The translations under genes and the position numbers were made by a program. Positions 9,643 through 18,070 of a stretch of 64,000 nt of DNA are shown piece by piece. The first letter of the stretch is position 1, and each line of letters opens with the position of its first letter. A model generated the notes under the pieces. That model ran no database searches, had not been told where the DNA came from, and saw only the letters and a program-made list of their open reading frames with translations. Origin of the DNA: Myxococcales bacterium UBA1238 (GTDB taxonomy: Bacteria; Myxococcota_A; Bradymonadia; UBA7976; UBA1532); contig DBWM01000070.1 in NCBI GenBank assembly GCA_002309015.1, forward strand, positions 110,449-174,448. Reading direction: 5' to 3'.

Positions 9643-9681
9643 CGTTTTTGAGCGCCGTTTTTGAGCGCCGTTTTTGAGCGC
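9643..9681 (+). repeat. Three perfect 13-bp direct repeats before the ParA-like start
   Basis: The word CGTTTTTGAGCGC occurs three times without a gap at 9643-9655, 9656-9668 and 9669-9681. It ends 16 bp before the ATG at 9698, with the GGGGAG ribosome site immediately after. This placement fits an operator or a 5' leader element, but replication slippage alone could also explain it. Confidence 0.9.
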
Positions 9682-9697
9682 GTTGGGGAGCTCTTTC

Positions 9698-10813
9698 ATG
9701 TCGGATATTGAGCGCTGCATCGTTTGTGGCACTGAATTTGAGCCGCGCTTTTCGTTTCAGGTTCAGCACACGGCCGAAGGTGAGCAGTATTTTTGTAGTC
9801 AGGCCTGCCACGAAAAATACCTCTTTTCGGGCAACGTGCATCATTGCTCCGTTTGCGGGACCGCTTTCGAGCAGCAGTTTGCTTACCAGCAGCTTCAGGT
9901 CGACGGCGAGATTCGCTTTTTTTGCTCCACGGCTTGTCGCGAGCGCGTGATGGCGGAGCTGGCGCAGCGTCGTAAGCGCATGCGTCGCATTGCGGTGCTG
10001 ACTCAAAAAGGCGGAACGGGCAAGACGACCACCAGCGTCAATCTGGCTGCGGGCTTAGCGCAAATGGGCCGCCGCGTGCTTTTGATGGATCTCGATCCGC
10101 AGGGTAACGTGGCGGTTTCATTGGGTTTAACGGCGCAATATACGGTTTACGACATGCTGATCAACGGCGTGCATCCGTCCGATTGCATCGTGCAGGTGAG
10201 CGAAAATCTCGATGCCCTGATCAGCAATACGGGCTTGGCTGCAGCCGAAGCCAAACTGGTCAACACGCGCGATCGCTTTAAGGTGCTCGCGGGCCGCATG
10301 TCGCAAATCACGCAATATGATTACGCGGTGATGGATTGCGCGCCGAGCATCTCGATCCTCAACCACAACGCGCTTTCCTATGCGGATCAAATCCTGATTC
10401 CCGTCTCGTGCGATTATTTATCTCTGGTGGGCGTCAAACAAATTCTGCGTACCGTCAAAAAAGTAAACGAGACACTGCTGGAACCGGTTTCCATTCTGGG
10501 CGTGGTTCCCACGTTTTACGACAGGCGCACCAAGATCTCCGAAGATACGGTCAATACCCTGCGGGCCAATTTTCAGGATCGCGTGCTGCCGCCCATTCGC
10601 GCCAATATCAAGATCAAAGAAGCGCCCAAGCATAAGCAAACGATTTTTGAATATGCGCCGGATTCTTCAGGCTGCCAGGATTACCTCGCTTTGGCCCAAA
10701 AGGTGGTCGAACTTTGCGAAGATGGCGCTCAGCCTGAAGTGAGCGAAGCCAAAGAAGATTCCAGGACGCCGCCGCCCTCAAAGTCCGAAAGCGAGACTCC
10801 CAAAAAGGAGTAA
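9698..10813 (+). CDS. ParA/Soj-family ATPase with two N-terminal zinc-finger motifs
   Basis: A 371-residue deviant-Walker ATPase. Residues 1-80 carry two similar CxxC...FCSxxC modules (CIVCGTEFEP...FCSQACHEKY and CSVCGTAFEQ...FCSTACRERV), likely two zinc-ribbon or TRASH-like fingers. The ATPase follows: VLTQKGGTGKTTTSVNLA (deviant Walker A with signature lysine), LLMDLDPQGN, and VMDCAPSISIL (Walker B). The last 30 residues are a charged Pro/Ser/Glu tail. ParA proteins position plasmids, chromosomes or protein clusters. No parB or parS-like site is seen nearby, so this looks like an orphan and the fingers may supply the cargo or DNA contact. Start chosen at the ATG after GGGGAG. Confidence 0.88.
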   Translation: MSDIERCIVCGTEFEPRFSFQVQHTAEGEQYFCSQACHEKYLFSGNVHHCSVCGTAFEQQFAYQQLQVDGEIRFFCSTACRERVMAELAQRRKRMRRIAVLTQKGGTGKTTTSVNLAAGLAQMGRRVLLMDLDPQGNVAVSLGLTAQYTVYDMLINGVHPSDCIVQVSENLDALISNTGLAAAEAKLVNTRDRFKVLAGRMSQITQYDYAVMDCAPSISILNHNALSYADQILIPVSCDYLSLVGVKQILRTVKKVNETLLEPVSILGVVPTFYDRRTKISEDTVNTLRANFQDRVLPPIRANIKIKEAPKHKQTIFEYAPDSSGCQDYLALAQKVVELCEDGAQPEVSEAKEDSRTPPPSKSESETPKKE

Positions 10814-10860
10814 CGCGTAACGGCTGAATTTCATTTAAAAATGAGTTCGTCTGGGCCGGC

Positions 10861-12306
10861 TCAGGGCATGGGGTTGGTGAAGCCGATCAAGGGTTGGGGC
10901 TGGGCTGTAAAGGTGAAGCAGGCGCTGTAGGCTTCTTTGGTGCCATCGCCGTCGAGATCGATGTCGGGCTGAAGTAAAAGGTTGGCGTAGGCGGCATAAT
11001 CGTTATTGTCGTCGTTATGGGTCAGAAGGGCGGTCTTGGTGTCTTCTGTAAATACGCCAAAAATCAGTCCATTCTGAATCGAGAGCAGATCGTCGTTCTG
11101 AACCGTTAATTGGCCCGAGATGCGAATATCGACCATCGGTAACTCGATGAGCTTTCCCTGGCTCAGGAGTGTAAACGTAAAATTGTTTAAGTTTGCGGTC
11201 ATTTGTCCGGCTTCGAGCTTGCTTCCGGGCATCAGGATGTCGTAGTCAGCGTCGTTGATTCTATCGGTGTTGAGCTTATAACTATCTGATTCTGGTATAT
11301 ATTTCCCTTGGACGATGGCCAAATCAAACGTCGCCTCGCTGCTCTTGTCTGTGAGTCCCAGGCCAGCAACAAAGATGGCTACGTGATGCGCATCGATGCT
11401 TTCTTGCATCGTCGAGTTGGTATACGAAGCGATGGAAGCGAGGCTGTTGGAGCTGTTGTATTTGCCGCTCAGTTCCCGGCAGGCTTCGTTTTTGTCTGTG
11501 GCAATTTGGAAGCTTTTCACCCAGCCCGTCGGTGCAGTGCAGGGGGCATCCTGGCCGTCGCAGTTTTCGTCGATGCCGTTGCCGCAAATTTCGGGTTTTA
11601 AGGGCGAGATGTTGGGGTTGTGGTCATCGCAGTCAAACGAAGAGCCTTCGATTTCGGGGCAGCTGACGACATTGTCTCCGTCGTAGTCGATGCAGAAGGC
11701 GGATGCGCCTGCGTCGATGTCTGCGATGATACCGCCGTCTTTCTGGCAAAGATTGTCAGGGTCTGAAGCCTGAATTTTATCGATCACGCCGTCGCAGTTG
11801 TTGTCGATGTCATCGCAGATCTCTGCAGCTCCCGGATGGATGGTGGGGATTGTGTCGTTGCAATCGCTGATAAACCCGGGAGGACATTGGCCCTGGGCGC
11901 AATCGCATACCTGAAAACCGTCGTTGTCTCCATCGAAGCCTTCGTCCGTGCGCCCGTCGCAGTTGTTGTCTACGCCATCACCGCAGATTTCTTCGTTATC
12001 CAATGCTTTGTTGCAGATGATCTCTGTGCCTTGGGCGTTGCAAATATAAATACCGCCTTCACAGGCCCCTTCGCCGCAAGGCTTGCCTAATTCAGAGGCG
12101 TTTTCTTCACAACTGTTTGTGCTTCGCGGGGAGATGCCGCTGTCTGCATGACCGGGGAAGGCGAGGTTATCGTCAAAAGAGCCCATATCCGTATCGCATT
12201 CGGTGCAGAACCCGGCGTCAAAATCTGGCATATCTTCATCTAAAACATCCCCGCAGGCTCCAAGGAGCGAAGCGAAAGCGGGCCAAAGAAAAATCGTTTT
12301 GCGCAT
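10861..12306 (-). CDS. Lipoprotein with three MopE-type metal-binding repeats
   Basis: Surface or outer-membrane lipoprotein of 481 residues. The start at MRKTIFLWPAFASLLGAC gives a lipobox with Cys18; a longer open frame upstream has no signal sequence. Three copies of the Cys/Asp-rich repeat occur (EICGDGVDNNCDGRTDEG, EICDDIDNNCDGVIDK, EICGNGIDENCDG), as in Methylococcus MopE and many myxobacterial proteins, where such motifs are thought to bind metal. The C-terminal 200 residues have no family I recognise. The same repeat family fills the two giant proteins at 57757-63800. The gene converges on the ParA-like gene with a 47-bp gap. Confidence 0.85.
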   Translation of the reverse strand: MRKTIFLWPAFASLLGACGDVLDEDMPDFDAGFCTECDTDMGSFDDNLAFPGHADSGISPRSTNSCEENASELGKPCGEGACEGGIYICNAQGTEIICNKALDNEEICGDGVDNNCDGRTDEGFDGDNDGFQVCDCAQGQCPPGFISDCNDTIPTIHPGAAEICDDIDNNCDGVIDKIQASDPDNLCQKDGGIIADIDAGASAFCIDYDGDNVVSCPEIEGSSFDCDDHNPNISPLKPEICGNGIDENCDGQDAPCTAPTGWVKSFQIATDKNEACRELSGKYNSSNSLASIASYTNSTMQESIDAHHVAIFVAGLGLTDKSSEATFDLAIVQGKYIPESDSYKLNTDRINDADYDILMPGSKLEAGQMTANLNNFTFTLLSQGKLIELPMVDIRISGQLTVQNDDLLSIQNGLIFGVFTEDTKTALLTHNDDNNDYAAYANLLLQPDIDLDGDGTKEAYSACFTFTAQPQPLIGFTNPMP

Positions 12307-12519
12307 ACAATGCCTTCGAAGGGTCGATTGGAAAAATACGGAAAGTTGCGAGTTGTTTTTTGGGCAATTCTGTTCAAAAACCAACTTTCAACTGCGAGGG
12401 CGGATCATTCCAAAACAGGGGAGATCGGGGCAAGTTCATGGCGTTACAAAATGGTGGTGTGAAGCATTTTTTTACAAAAGAAACATGCCGAATCCGGTTG
12501 TTCGCTTTGTATTCAGGCC
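12307..12519. other. Gap between two minus-strand genes, no gene seen
   Basis: About 210 bp, AT-richer than the flanking genes, that should contain the promoter and leader of the MopE-repeat lipoprotein. The open frames that cross it on the plus strand read through the neighbouring genes and have no ribosome site. No strong hairpin was found. Confidence 0.4.
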
Positions 12520-12807
12520 TTATTGCGCACCGCCGGGGAAAAAGGAAGTTTCAAAGAGTAATTCAATCTCGGCTGCCCGTAAATCAGCGACAAAAACTTC
12601 GTCGATGGTGTCTCCTGTTTGTATGATTTGCGCAAAACGATCGCGAAGCCATAAGTATTCTCGATACTTAGCGTTGTATTGCTCCTGATCCAACCGGCGA
12701 ATGACGCGACCTCTGTAATGGCCATACTGGCCAATTTTGATGTTTCCGATGAAACGTTCAAACCGTTCGCCGTAAGATTGAAAGTTATCGATGATCTCTT
12801 CGAACAT
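12520..12807 (-). CDS. Small soluble protein of unknown function
   Basis: A 95-residue protein rich in aromatic and charged residues (YGHYRGRVIRRLDQEQYNAKYREYLWLRDRF), predicted mostly helical with no signal or membrane segment. The ATG is preceded by AAGAAGGATCGCA, a good ribosome site. An overlapping open frame in another phase (12513-12851) lacks such a site. I do not recognise the family. It stands alone, divergent from the TolC-like gene. Confidence 0.65.
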   Translation of the reverse strand: MFEEIIDNFQSYGERFERFIGNIKIGQYGHYRGRVIRRLDQEQYNAKYREYLWLRDRFAQIIQTGDTIDEVFVADLRAAEIELLFETSFFPGGAQ

Positions 12808-12979
12808 TGCGATCCTTCTTTTGGGAAATTGCGCCCGTTCGCAAAAAACACGCTTCCAAATTATGCGCGATAGGTGAGCTTTTCAATGGCTTGTTGTCAT
12901 TTATTTTTTTGTGTAGATCGCATTTTTTTTAAAGATGGCCTTCCTTGACTTCACAACTTTCGCGCCATAAGCAGGCCCA

Positions 12980-14458
12980 ATGCTCAGCTTGATTTTTGGA
13001 TTCCTTTTGTCTGGTCTGGTGCTTCAAGCGCCTGCCGAAATTCCACAGTTTGCCGACAAAGCGGAGGCAAAAAACGCTCAGGACGTGCCTGTGTTTTCGC
13101 TCGATGATTTGCGTCGGCGGATTCACGACAACAGCCCCGTTATGGATATGGCGCGGGCTGTTTTGGCCCGTTACGAGGCGATTTTTGATCACGCCTATTA
13201 TGCATGGACGCCTACTTTAAAGCTCGAAGCCATGGTGGCGCCATTGCCGGAGCGTCGACTTTTGCGTCAATGCGTGATTGGAAACGATGAATCCGGTTTG
13301 CCGCTGATCGGGCCTTGTCCGGGACAAAATGTTGAAGACAACGAGATGATCACGACCGATACCGAGCTCGGCATTTTTGTGAAGACTACGGCGAAGCTGA
13401 CCATCCCGATTTATACCTTTGGAAAGGTGGCGCATGCTCAGAAAGCGGCCCGTGCCGGCCTCGATGGGGCAGAGGCAGGGCTCGATCTGGCGCGCGCTGA
13501 GCTCGATTTTATGGTGCGCAAGGCTTACTGGGGCGCTCAGCTGGCTGAAGCCGCACTCGATGTTTTGAACGACGGCAGCCGTCGCATGAACGACGCTTTG
13601 CGCGATATTCAAAAGGATCTCGACAAAGAGGGCGGCCATTACACGAGCATCGACAAGCACAAGCTGATCATCGATCAGGCCGACATCGAAGCCCATCGAT
13701 TTGAAGTTGAGGCCCTGCTGGAGCAGGCATATGAAGGTTTGCGGGTGGCTGCAGGACTCGATGTAGGCGCGCCGTTTCGCCTGGCCAGCCTCGATTTAAA
13801 GCCGGTTCAGATCGATCCTCGAAGCCTCGAGGAATACATCGAACTGGCGATGACCTCCAGACCCGAAATGCGTGTAGCGGAGGCGACCCTGCGCGCCCGC
13901 GAGCATCAGGTCGATATGGAAATCGCCGAATTTTATCCCAATATCGCGCTGGTGGGCTCCGTCAACTTTGCTAAAGGTACGAGCGCAGACGACAACCCCG
14001 ATCCCTTTGCCAACGATCCTTACAACTCTCTGGGTTGGGGGGCCGTCCTCGGTGCAGAACTCAAGCTCAATTTTGCCGAGCAGATCAGCAAGGTGAATCA
14101 GGCCAAAGCCGATGCCGCCAAAGCGCGCGCCGAATACGATGCGTTGCAACAAAAAATTCGCATCTCCATGGCTGAACTTTATGGTAGCCTGAACCGGTAC
14201 GAAAAAGAGCTCGAGATTCGCAAAAATGCGATGAAATCGGCCAAAGCCTGGATGATTGCAGACGGCGCCAACTCAGGCATGGGCATTGCGAGCTCTGCCA
14301 ACCTGGTGAAAAGCTTCACAGCGTACAGCAAAGCGAGAATCGCTTATTACCAGACGGTTTACGAATATAACCTGGCCGTTGCCAAATTGTCACAGGGTGT
14401 AGGGGTTGAGTTGGTGTTGCCCGATGACGAAGATGGTCAGGCCAGTAAGGATGAATAA
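12980..14458 (+). CDS. TolC-family outer-membrane efflux protein
   Basis: Outer-membrane channel of the TolC type, the exit duct of tripartite efflux or type I secretion. A signal peptide (LSLIFGFLLSGLVLQAPA) is followed by two structurally repeated halves with long coiled-coil helices. Typical family phrases are RRRIHDNSPVMDMARA near the start, ARAGLDGAEAGLDLARAELDFMVRKAYWGAQLAEA in the first half, and SRPEMRVAEATLRAREHQVDMEIAEFYPNIALVGSVNFA in the second. At 492 residues the length is normal. The mlaC-like gene follows after 57 bp on the same strand, suggesting a lipid or solute transport operon; no ATPase or permease partner is in the window. Confidence 0.9.
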   Translation: MLSLIFGFLLSGLVLQAPAEIPQFADKAEAKNAQDVPVFSLDDLRRRIHDNSPVMDMARAVLARYEAIFDHAYYAWTPTLKLEAMVAPLPERRLLRQCVIGNDESGLPLIGPCPGQNVEDNEMITTDTELGIFVKTTAKLTIPIYTFGKVAHAQKAARAGLDGAEAGLDLARAELDFMVRKAYWGAQLAEAALDVLNDGSRRMNDALRDIQKDLDKEGGHYTSIDKHKLIIDQADIEAHRFEVEALLEQAYEGLRVAAGLDVGAPFRLASLDLKPVQIDPRSLEEYIELAMTSRPEMRVAEATLRAREHQVDMEIAEFYPNIALVGSVNFAKGTSADDNPDPFANDPYNSLGWGAVLGAELKLNFAEQISKVNQAKADAAKARAEYDALQQKIRISMAELYGSLNRYEKELEIRKNAMKSAKAWMIADGANSGMGIASSANLVKSFTAYSKARIAYYQTVYEYNLAVAKLSQGVGVELVLPDDEDGQASKDE

Positions 14459-14515
14459 ACGAAATGGAGTGGCGTCAAAGACGCCTTCATCTTTTGAAAT
14501 CGAGGAGTGCTTCAA

Positions 14516-15178
14516 ATGTTAAAAAAGCTTGTACTGATCGCCTTGGCGCTTGGTTTTTCAAATGCAGCCTTTGCAGGCCCGCCGACCAAGTTTTTGCAAA
14601 AGCAAGTCACCGATGTGCGCACGCAGCTGGCCAAGAACGCCAAGCCGGGTACGCCTGAGGGCAAAGAGGTGGATGAGGCGCTCAAAAAGATCCTCGATCC
14701 GCTGATGGAATTTGACAAGTTGAGCGAAAAAGCGCTCGGCAAACACTGGGCGACCCTCAATGCTGCTCAACGCGATGAATTCATTAAGCTTTTTCACGAT
14801 CTCGTCTTCGAAAGCTACATGAGCAAAGTCCGCGCGGCCAATGAGGATTACCGCATTTCTTACGAGGACGAGGAAGCTCAGGGTCAAAAGAGCGCGATCG
14901 TGACGGCTGTGGCCAAGACCAAAAAGGCCGAAATCGAACTCGCCTTCCATCTGGCGGCCCGCGCGCAGCGCGTATGGGTAGCCGAAGACATCGTGATCGA
15001 CGAGGTGAGCCTGGTCGACAACTACCGCGAGCAGTTCAACAAGATCATCGCTGAAGATGGCTATAACGCCCTTCTGAAGAAGATGCGCGATAAACTCGAC
15101 GAACTGACCCGCCCCGATCGCAAAGCCAAAGCCGCCCCCGCTGCTCCCGCCGCTCAGCCTGCCGCTAAACCGAAATAA
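14516..15178 (+). CDS. mlaC: MlaC/Ttg2D-like periplasmic phospholipid-binding protein
   Basis: Predicted periplasmic carrier of the Mla/Ttg2 lipid transport system. A clean signal peptide (MLKKLVLIALALGFSNAAFA) precedes the Ttg2D pattern: TKFLQKQVTDVRTQL, MEFDKLSEKALGKHWATLNAAQRDEFIKLFHDLVFESYM (the hallmark stretch), VWVAEDIVIDEVSLVDNYREQFNKII and a helical end. A Lys/Ala/Pro tail of about 25 residues is added at the C-terminus. Start is the ATG after GAGGAGTGCTTCAA. Located directly after the TolC-like gene. MlaE, MlaF and MlaD are not in the window, so the transport partner is unknown. Confidence 0.85.
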   Translation: MLKKLVLIALALGFSNAAFAGPPTKFLQKQVTDVRTQLAKNAKPGTPEGKEVDEALKKILDPLMEFDKLSEKALGKHWATLNAAQRDEFIKLFHDLVFESYMSKVRAANEDYRISYEDEEAQGQKSAIVTAVAKTKKAEIELAFHLAARAQRVWVAEDIVIDEVSLVDNYREQFNKIIAEDGYNALLKKMRDKLDELTRPDRKAKAAPAAPAAQPAAKPK

Positions 15179-15221
15179 TCCCGGTTGCTTTTCAATATTT
15201 CTGATTTAAATCAAGTGGTTA

Positions 15222-15252
15222 CAGCTGTCTTCGCCTGAAGCGGAGACAGCTG
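15222..15252. terminator. Strong 13-bp hairpin between convergent genes
   Basis: CAGCTGTCTTCGC pairs with GCGGAGACAGCTG across a 5-nt CTGAA loop, with only one G-T wobble. It lies in the 111-bp gap between the mlaC-like and FHA genes, which converge. There is no U-tract on either side, so it may slow or stabilise transcript ends rather than be a classical intrinsic terminator. Confidence 0.6.
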
Positions 15253-15289
15253 CCCGAAGCCTTCGTCTGCATTTTTGAGGGGTGAGGGA

Positions 15290-16039
15290 TCAGAGGAGGA
15301 AGGAGAGGATGATCCCGAAGACGATGGCGATGATGAGGGCGACCAAAAACAGAGGCCAGTAGGACTGTGGGCGATGGGCGGAAGCCTGGCCGCGCGGATT
15401 CAGCAGCAGGCAGTCGACATTTCCAAACTGAATGTGATCGCCGTGCCAGACTTTCGAAGTGCTTTCGGGCTTCATGCGCTTGCCGTTGATCCAGGTGCCG
15501 TTTGAGGAGCCGAGATCGGTCAGGATGTAAGCGCCATCGTCGACCATCTTCAGGCGGGCATGCTGGCGCGAGATCGAGACGTCCGACAGCGTGAGATCGT
15601 TGGCGTCTGTGCGGCCAATGCAGCAAATCGGGTCAAATAAAGGGATTTCGCGTCCAGCTTCGGGGCCGTTGACGACCACCATTTTGGCGTGCGCCTGATC
15701 GGGCCGCAAAATGGTGGTGCGCATGCCCACGTTGCTGCTGCCGGTGTTCGCGGGCTCCAGATAAATGCGATAATCGCCGATTTTGACGAGGCTTTGTTCG
15801 CTGATGACGGTGGGGGTTTTGATGAGCTCATCGTCGACGAGCACACCGTTGGATGAGCCGCAATCGGTCACATAGGGGGTATTGCCGTTTAACGAGATGA
15901 CGGCGTGGCGGCGAGAGACGGTTCCATTGGGCAATACGACGACGTTTTTTTCATCGCGTCCAAAGGTGATGGGACCGTCTGAAAGGGGTTGTTCCGCAAT
16001 CAGGGCACCGCGCGCATCTTCAACGACAACGATATACAC
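15290..16039 (-). CDS. Tandem-FHA protein with C-terminal membrane anchor
   Basis: Two forkhead-associated domains, which bind phosphothreonine peptides. Domain 1 covers about residues 20-95 (ITFGRDEKNVVVLPNGTVSRRHAVI...DCGSSNGVLVDD), and domain 2 about 135-215 (CIGRTDANDLTLSDVSISRQHARL...DLGSSNGTWINGKRM). Both keep the GR, S-R-x-H and S-x-N-G core. The end, YWPLFLVALIIAIVFGIILSFLL, is a single membrane helix, giving a tail-anchored cytoplasmic protein. It is 37 bp downstream of the FHA/CpaF-like gene in the same operon. A Ser/Thr kinase at 44857 is a possible source of phosphothreonine, which is inference. Confidence 0.92.
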   Translation of the reverse strand: MYIVVVEDARGALIAEQPLSDGPITFGRDEKNVVVLPNGTVSRRHAVISLNGNTPYVTDCGSSNGVLVDDELIKTPTVISEQSLVKIGDYRIYLEPANTGSSNVGMRTTILRPDQAHAKMVVVNGPEAGREIPLFDPICCIGRTDANDLTLSDVSISRQHARLKMVDDGAYILTDLGSSNGTWINGKRMKPESTSKVWHGDHIQFGNVDCLLLNPRGQASAHRPQSYWPLFLVALIIAIVFGIILSFLL

Positions 16040-16076
16040 CGAGACTCCTATCGATTACGGCTCAAAAGCTGCGGAT

Positions 16077-17966
16077 TTATTGAAAAATGCTGGTATCGAA
16101 CGGTTGACCCAGGCTCTGGGCATTGGTGATCCAGCGCGGCACGTGGCCGGTGGGACGGAATCCGCCGAGGCCGCTAAACACTTCGGTCGTTTGCCCATCG
16201 ATGTCCTGGATGGTGGTGACGCAAAGGCTGTTGTTGGCGTAGCGGAGCACCTGCACGAGGATGTCGAAGTTTTCGCGCAGCAAGGCGTTCAGAGCTTCTT
16301 CCTTGGCGCCGTTCAATGCAGCCTGGCGGACAAACCGGATGAGCGCATCTTCGGGAGATTCCGCGTCGATACCGATGATCCCGCCGTTGACTCCGCCACC
16401 AAATGCGCAGAGCGCATCGTAGGCTTCGGGGCCGCAACTATCCGCAATCACTAAACGATCGGGGCGCAGCTTGAGGGCATTGCGGACGAGCTGGCTGCGA
16501 TCGGTGATGGATGAAGAGGTGAGGCAAAGGATGCCGGCCTGGTTCATGTCGAGCCGGCCGCCGCCTTCGATGGCGATGACGCGCGCATCGGGGGTCTTGG
16601 CGAGCAGGGCGCGAATCAGGGTGAGGCGCGAATCGAGATCGTTGCCCGATACGATGATCTTGCGGCCCGCCTGCATGGCCCAGGTCAGGAAGGTGGCCAT
16701 CGCCTGGCTCATGCTGCCCTGGGTGACCATCTCTTCGAGGGTGGGCGATGCGTCGCTCGGTTTTTCGACTTCAAAGAACGGACCACCCACGCAGGCGAGA
16801 CCGGCGTAAAGGTGAGCGCCGTTGGGCAGCCAGGCGTCGATGAAGGCGTCGCTGGGATTGAGTTCGAGACCGGCGCGATCGAGCAAGGCGCGCAAAGCCG
16901 CCAGGATGGCCGAGCTGTCTGCAAAATGCTGATCCTGACGCTGCAGACCCTGGCCGCGATCGATGAAGACGCTGTCGGCCCGGTTGACCACAATGCGGCG
17001 CACATCGCTCTCTTCGAGCCAAGGTGCGATGATTCCCAAATCCTTTGGCGCATCTGCAGTTGCGGCATTTAAAGCCGTGAGGGCAGGCGCTTCCTTGACG
17101 ACGGCCGGAGCCGGGGCCACAGCCACAGGAGCAATCTCGGGAATCGGAGCGACGACCGGAGCGATCGCTTGCGGTGGCTCTGAGTGAAGCCCTGGAATCG
17201 GGGTCGGTGTGGCCGCCAATGGGCGCGGAGCCGGCCGGCGGGGAGCTGGAGCCGGCAGTGATTGCGGACGCGGAATCGGATGCGGTGCGACCGCTGCCGG
17301 AGGCGCCGAAGAAGGTTCCGCCGCAGATCCTGGGAATGTGAGCGCAGGCGTACTCGAATGCGTGGACGCTGCAGCAGGGATCGCCGGAGCTGCAGGCGTG
17401 CTCGCAGGCATCGGAGAAGACGGCATCGAGGATGCCGGAGAAATCGCTGGGATCGCTGGACTTGCAGGTACCGCAGGGGGCATTGCAGGCGCTGGAGGCG
17501 GCAGCGGCGATACGTGCGCGACGGGAGCTGCAGGCGGCTTGGGCATCTGAGACGCTGCAGGAATCGGCGGCGTCATGGAGATGGCTGCAGGTGGAGTCGA
17601 GGGGGCTGCGTTCCAGACGGGAGCCGGCGGCGGCATGGCCGATTTCGGCATAGCGGGCGCTTCCAGGCTTTCGCCCTCAGCACCTTCGACCGAGATAATG
17701 AAGTCGCCGATATAAATTTTGTCGGAGCTCTTGATGACCATCGGCGAGGCGATTTTCCGCCCGTTGACGTAAGTGCCGTTGGTCGATTTGAGGTCGACGA
17801 TGATGAATTTGCCGTCTTTGAGGACGATGCGGCTGTGTCGCTTAGAGACATTCTGCTTGGGCAGAACGATGTCGTTTCCTTGGACACGACCAATGGTAAC
17901 CTCAGTTTTGGCAAACGATTGGCGCCGGGGCTGTCCGCCCTTTTCGTGGATGATCACCGCGAACAT
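16077..17966 (-). CDS. FHA domain fused to a CpaF-like ATPase domain with destroyed nucleotide site
   Basis: A 629-residue protein. Residues 20-95 are an FHA domain (VTIGRVQGNDIVLPKQNVSKRHSRI...DLKSTNGTYVNGRKI). Residues 100-300 are a Pro/Ala-rich linker. Residues 310-625 match CpaF/TadA secretion ATPases (RIVVNRADSVFIDRGQGL, LPNGAHLYAGL, LRPDRLVIADSCGPEAYDAL). However, the Walker A is SGNDLDSRLTLIRAL (about 438-450) instead of SGGTGSGKTTLLNAL, the Walker B glutamate region is IADSCG instead of VGEVRG, and the His box T-x-HANSP is IDAESP. It should not hydrolyse ATP and is more likely a scaffold joining phosphothreonine signals to a CpaF-like fold. It leads an operon with the tandem-FHA gene. 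Confidence 0.88.
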   Translation of the reverse strand: MFAVIIHEKGGQPRRQSFAKTEVTIGRVQGNDIVLPKQNVSKRHSRIVLKDGKFIIVDLKSTNGTYVNGRKIASPMVIKSSDKIYIGDFIISVEGAEGESLEAPAMPKSAMPPPAPVWNAAPSTPPAAISMTPPIPAASQMPKPPAAPVAHVSPLPPPAPAMPPAVPASPAIPAISPASSMPSSPMPASTPAAPAIPAAASTHSSTPALTFPGSAAEPSSAPPAAVAPHPIPRPQSLPAPAPRRPAPRPLAATPTPIPGLHSEPPQAIAPVVAPIPEIAPVAVAPAPAVVKEAPALTALNAATADAPKDLGIIAPWLEESDVRRIVVNRADSVFIDRGQGLQRQDQHFADSSAILAALRALLDRAGLELNPSDAFIDAWLPNGAHLYAGLACVGGPFFEVEKPSDASPTLEEMVTQGSMSQAMATFLTWAMQAGRKIIVSGNDLDSRLTLIRALLAKTPDARVIAIEGGGRLDMNQAGILCLTSSSITDRSQLVRNALKLRPDRLVIADSCGPEAYDALCAFGGGVNGGIIGIDAESPEDALIRFVRQAALNGAKEEALNALLRENFDILVQVLRYANNSLCVTTIQDIDGQTTEVFSGLGGFRPTGHVPRWITNAQSLGQPFDTSIFQ

Positions 17967-18070
17967 AACGTCTCCTTGCGATGAGCGATGGAATGACCAA
18001 TTTTTGGAGTTTAAAGTTCAACTGTCAAGAAATGAGATCCATCTTTGATGTATTGTTTTCTATTTTGCTT

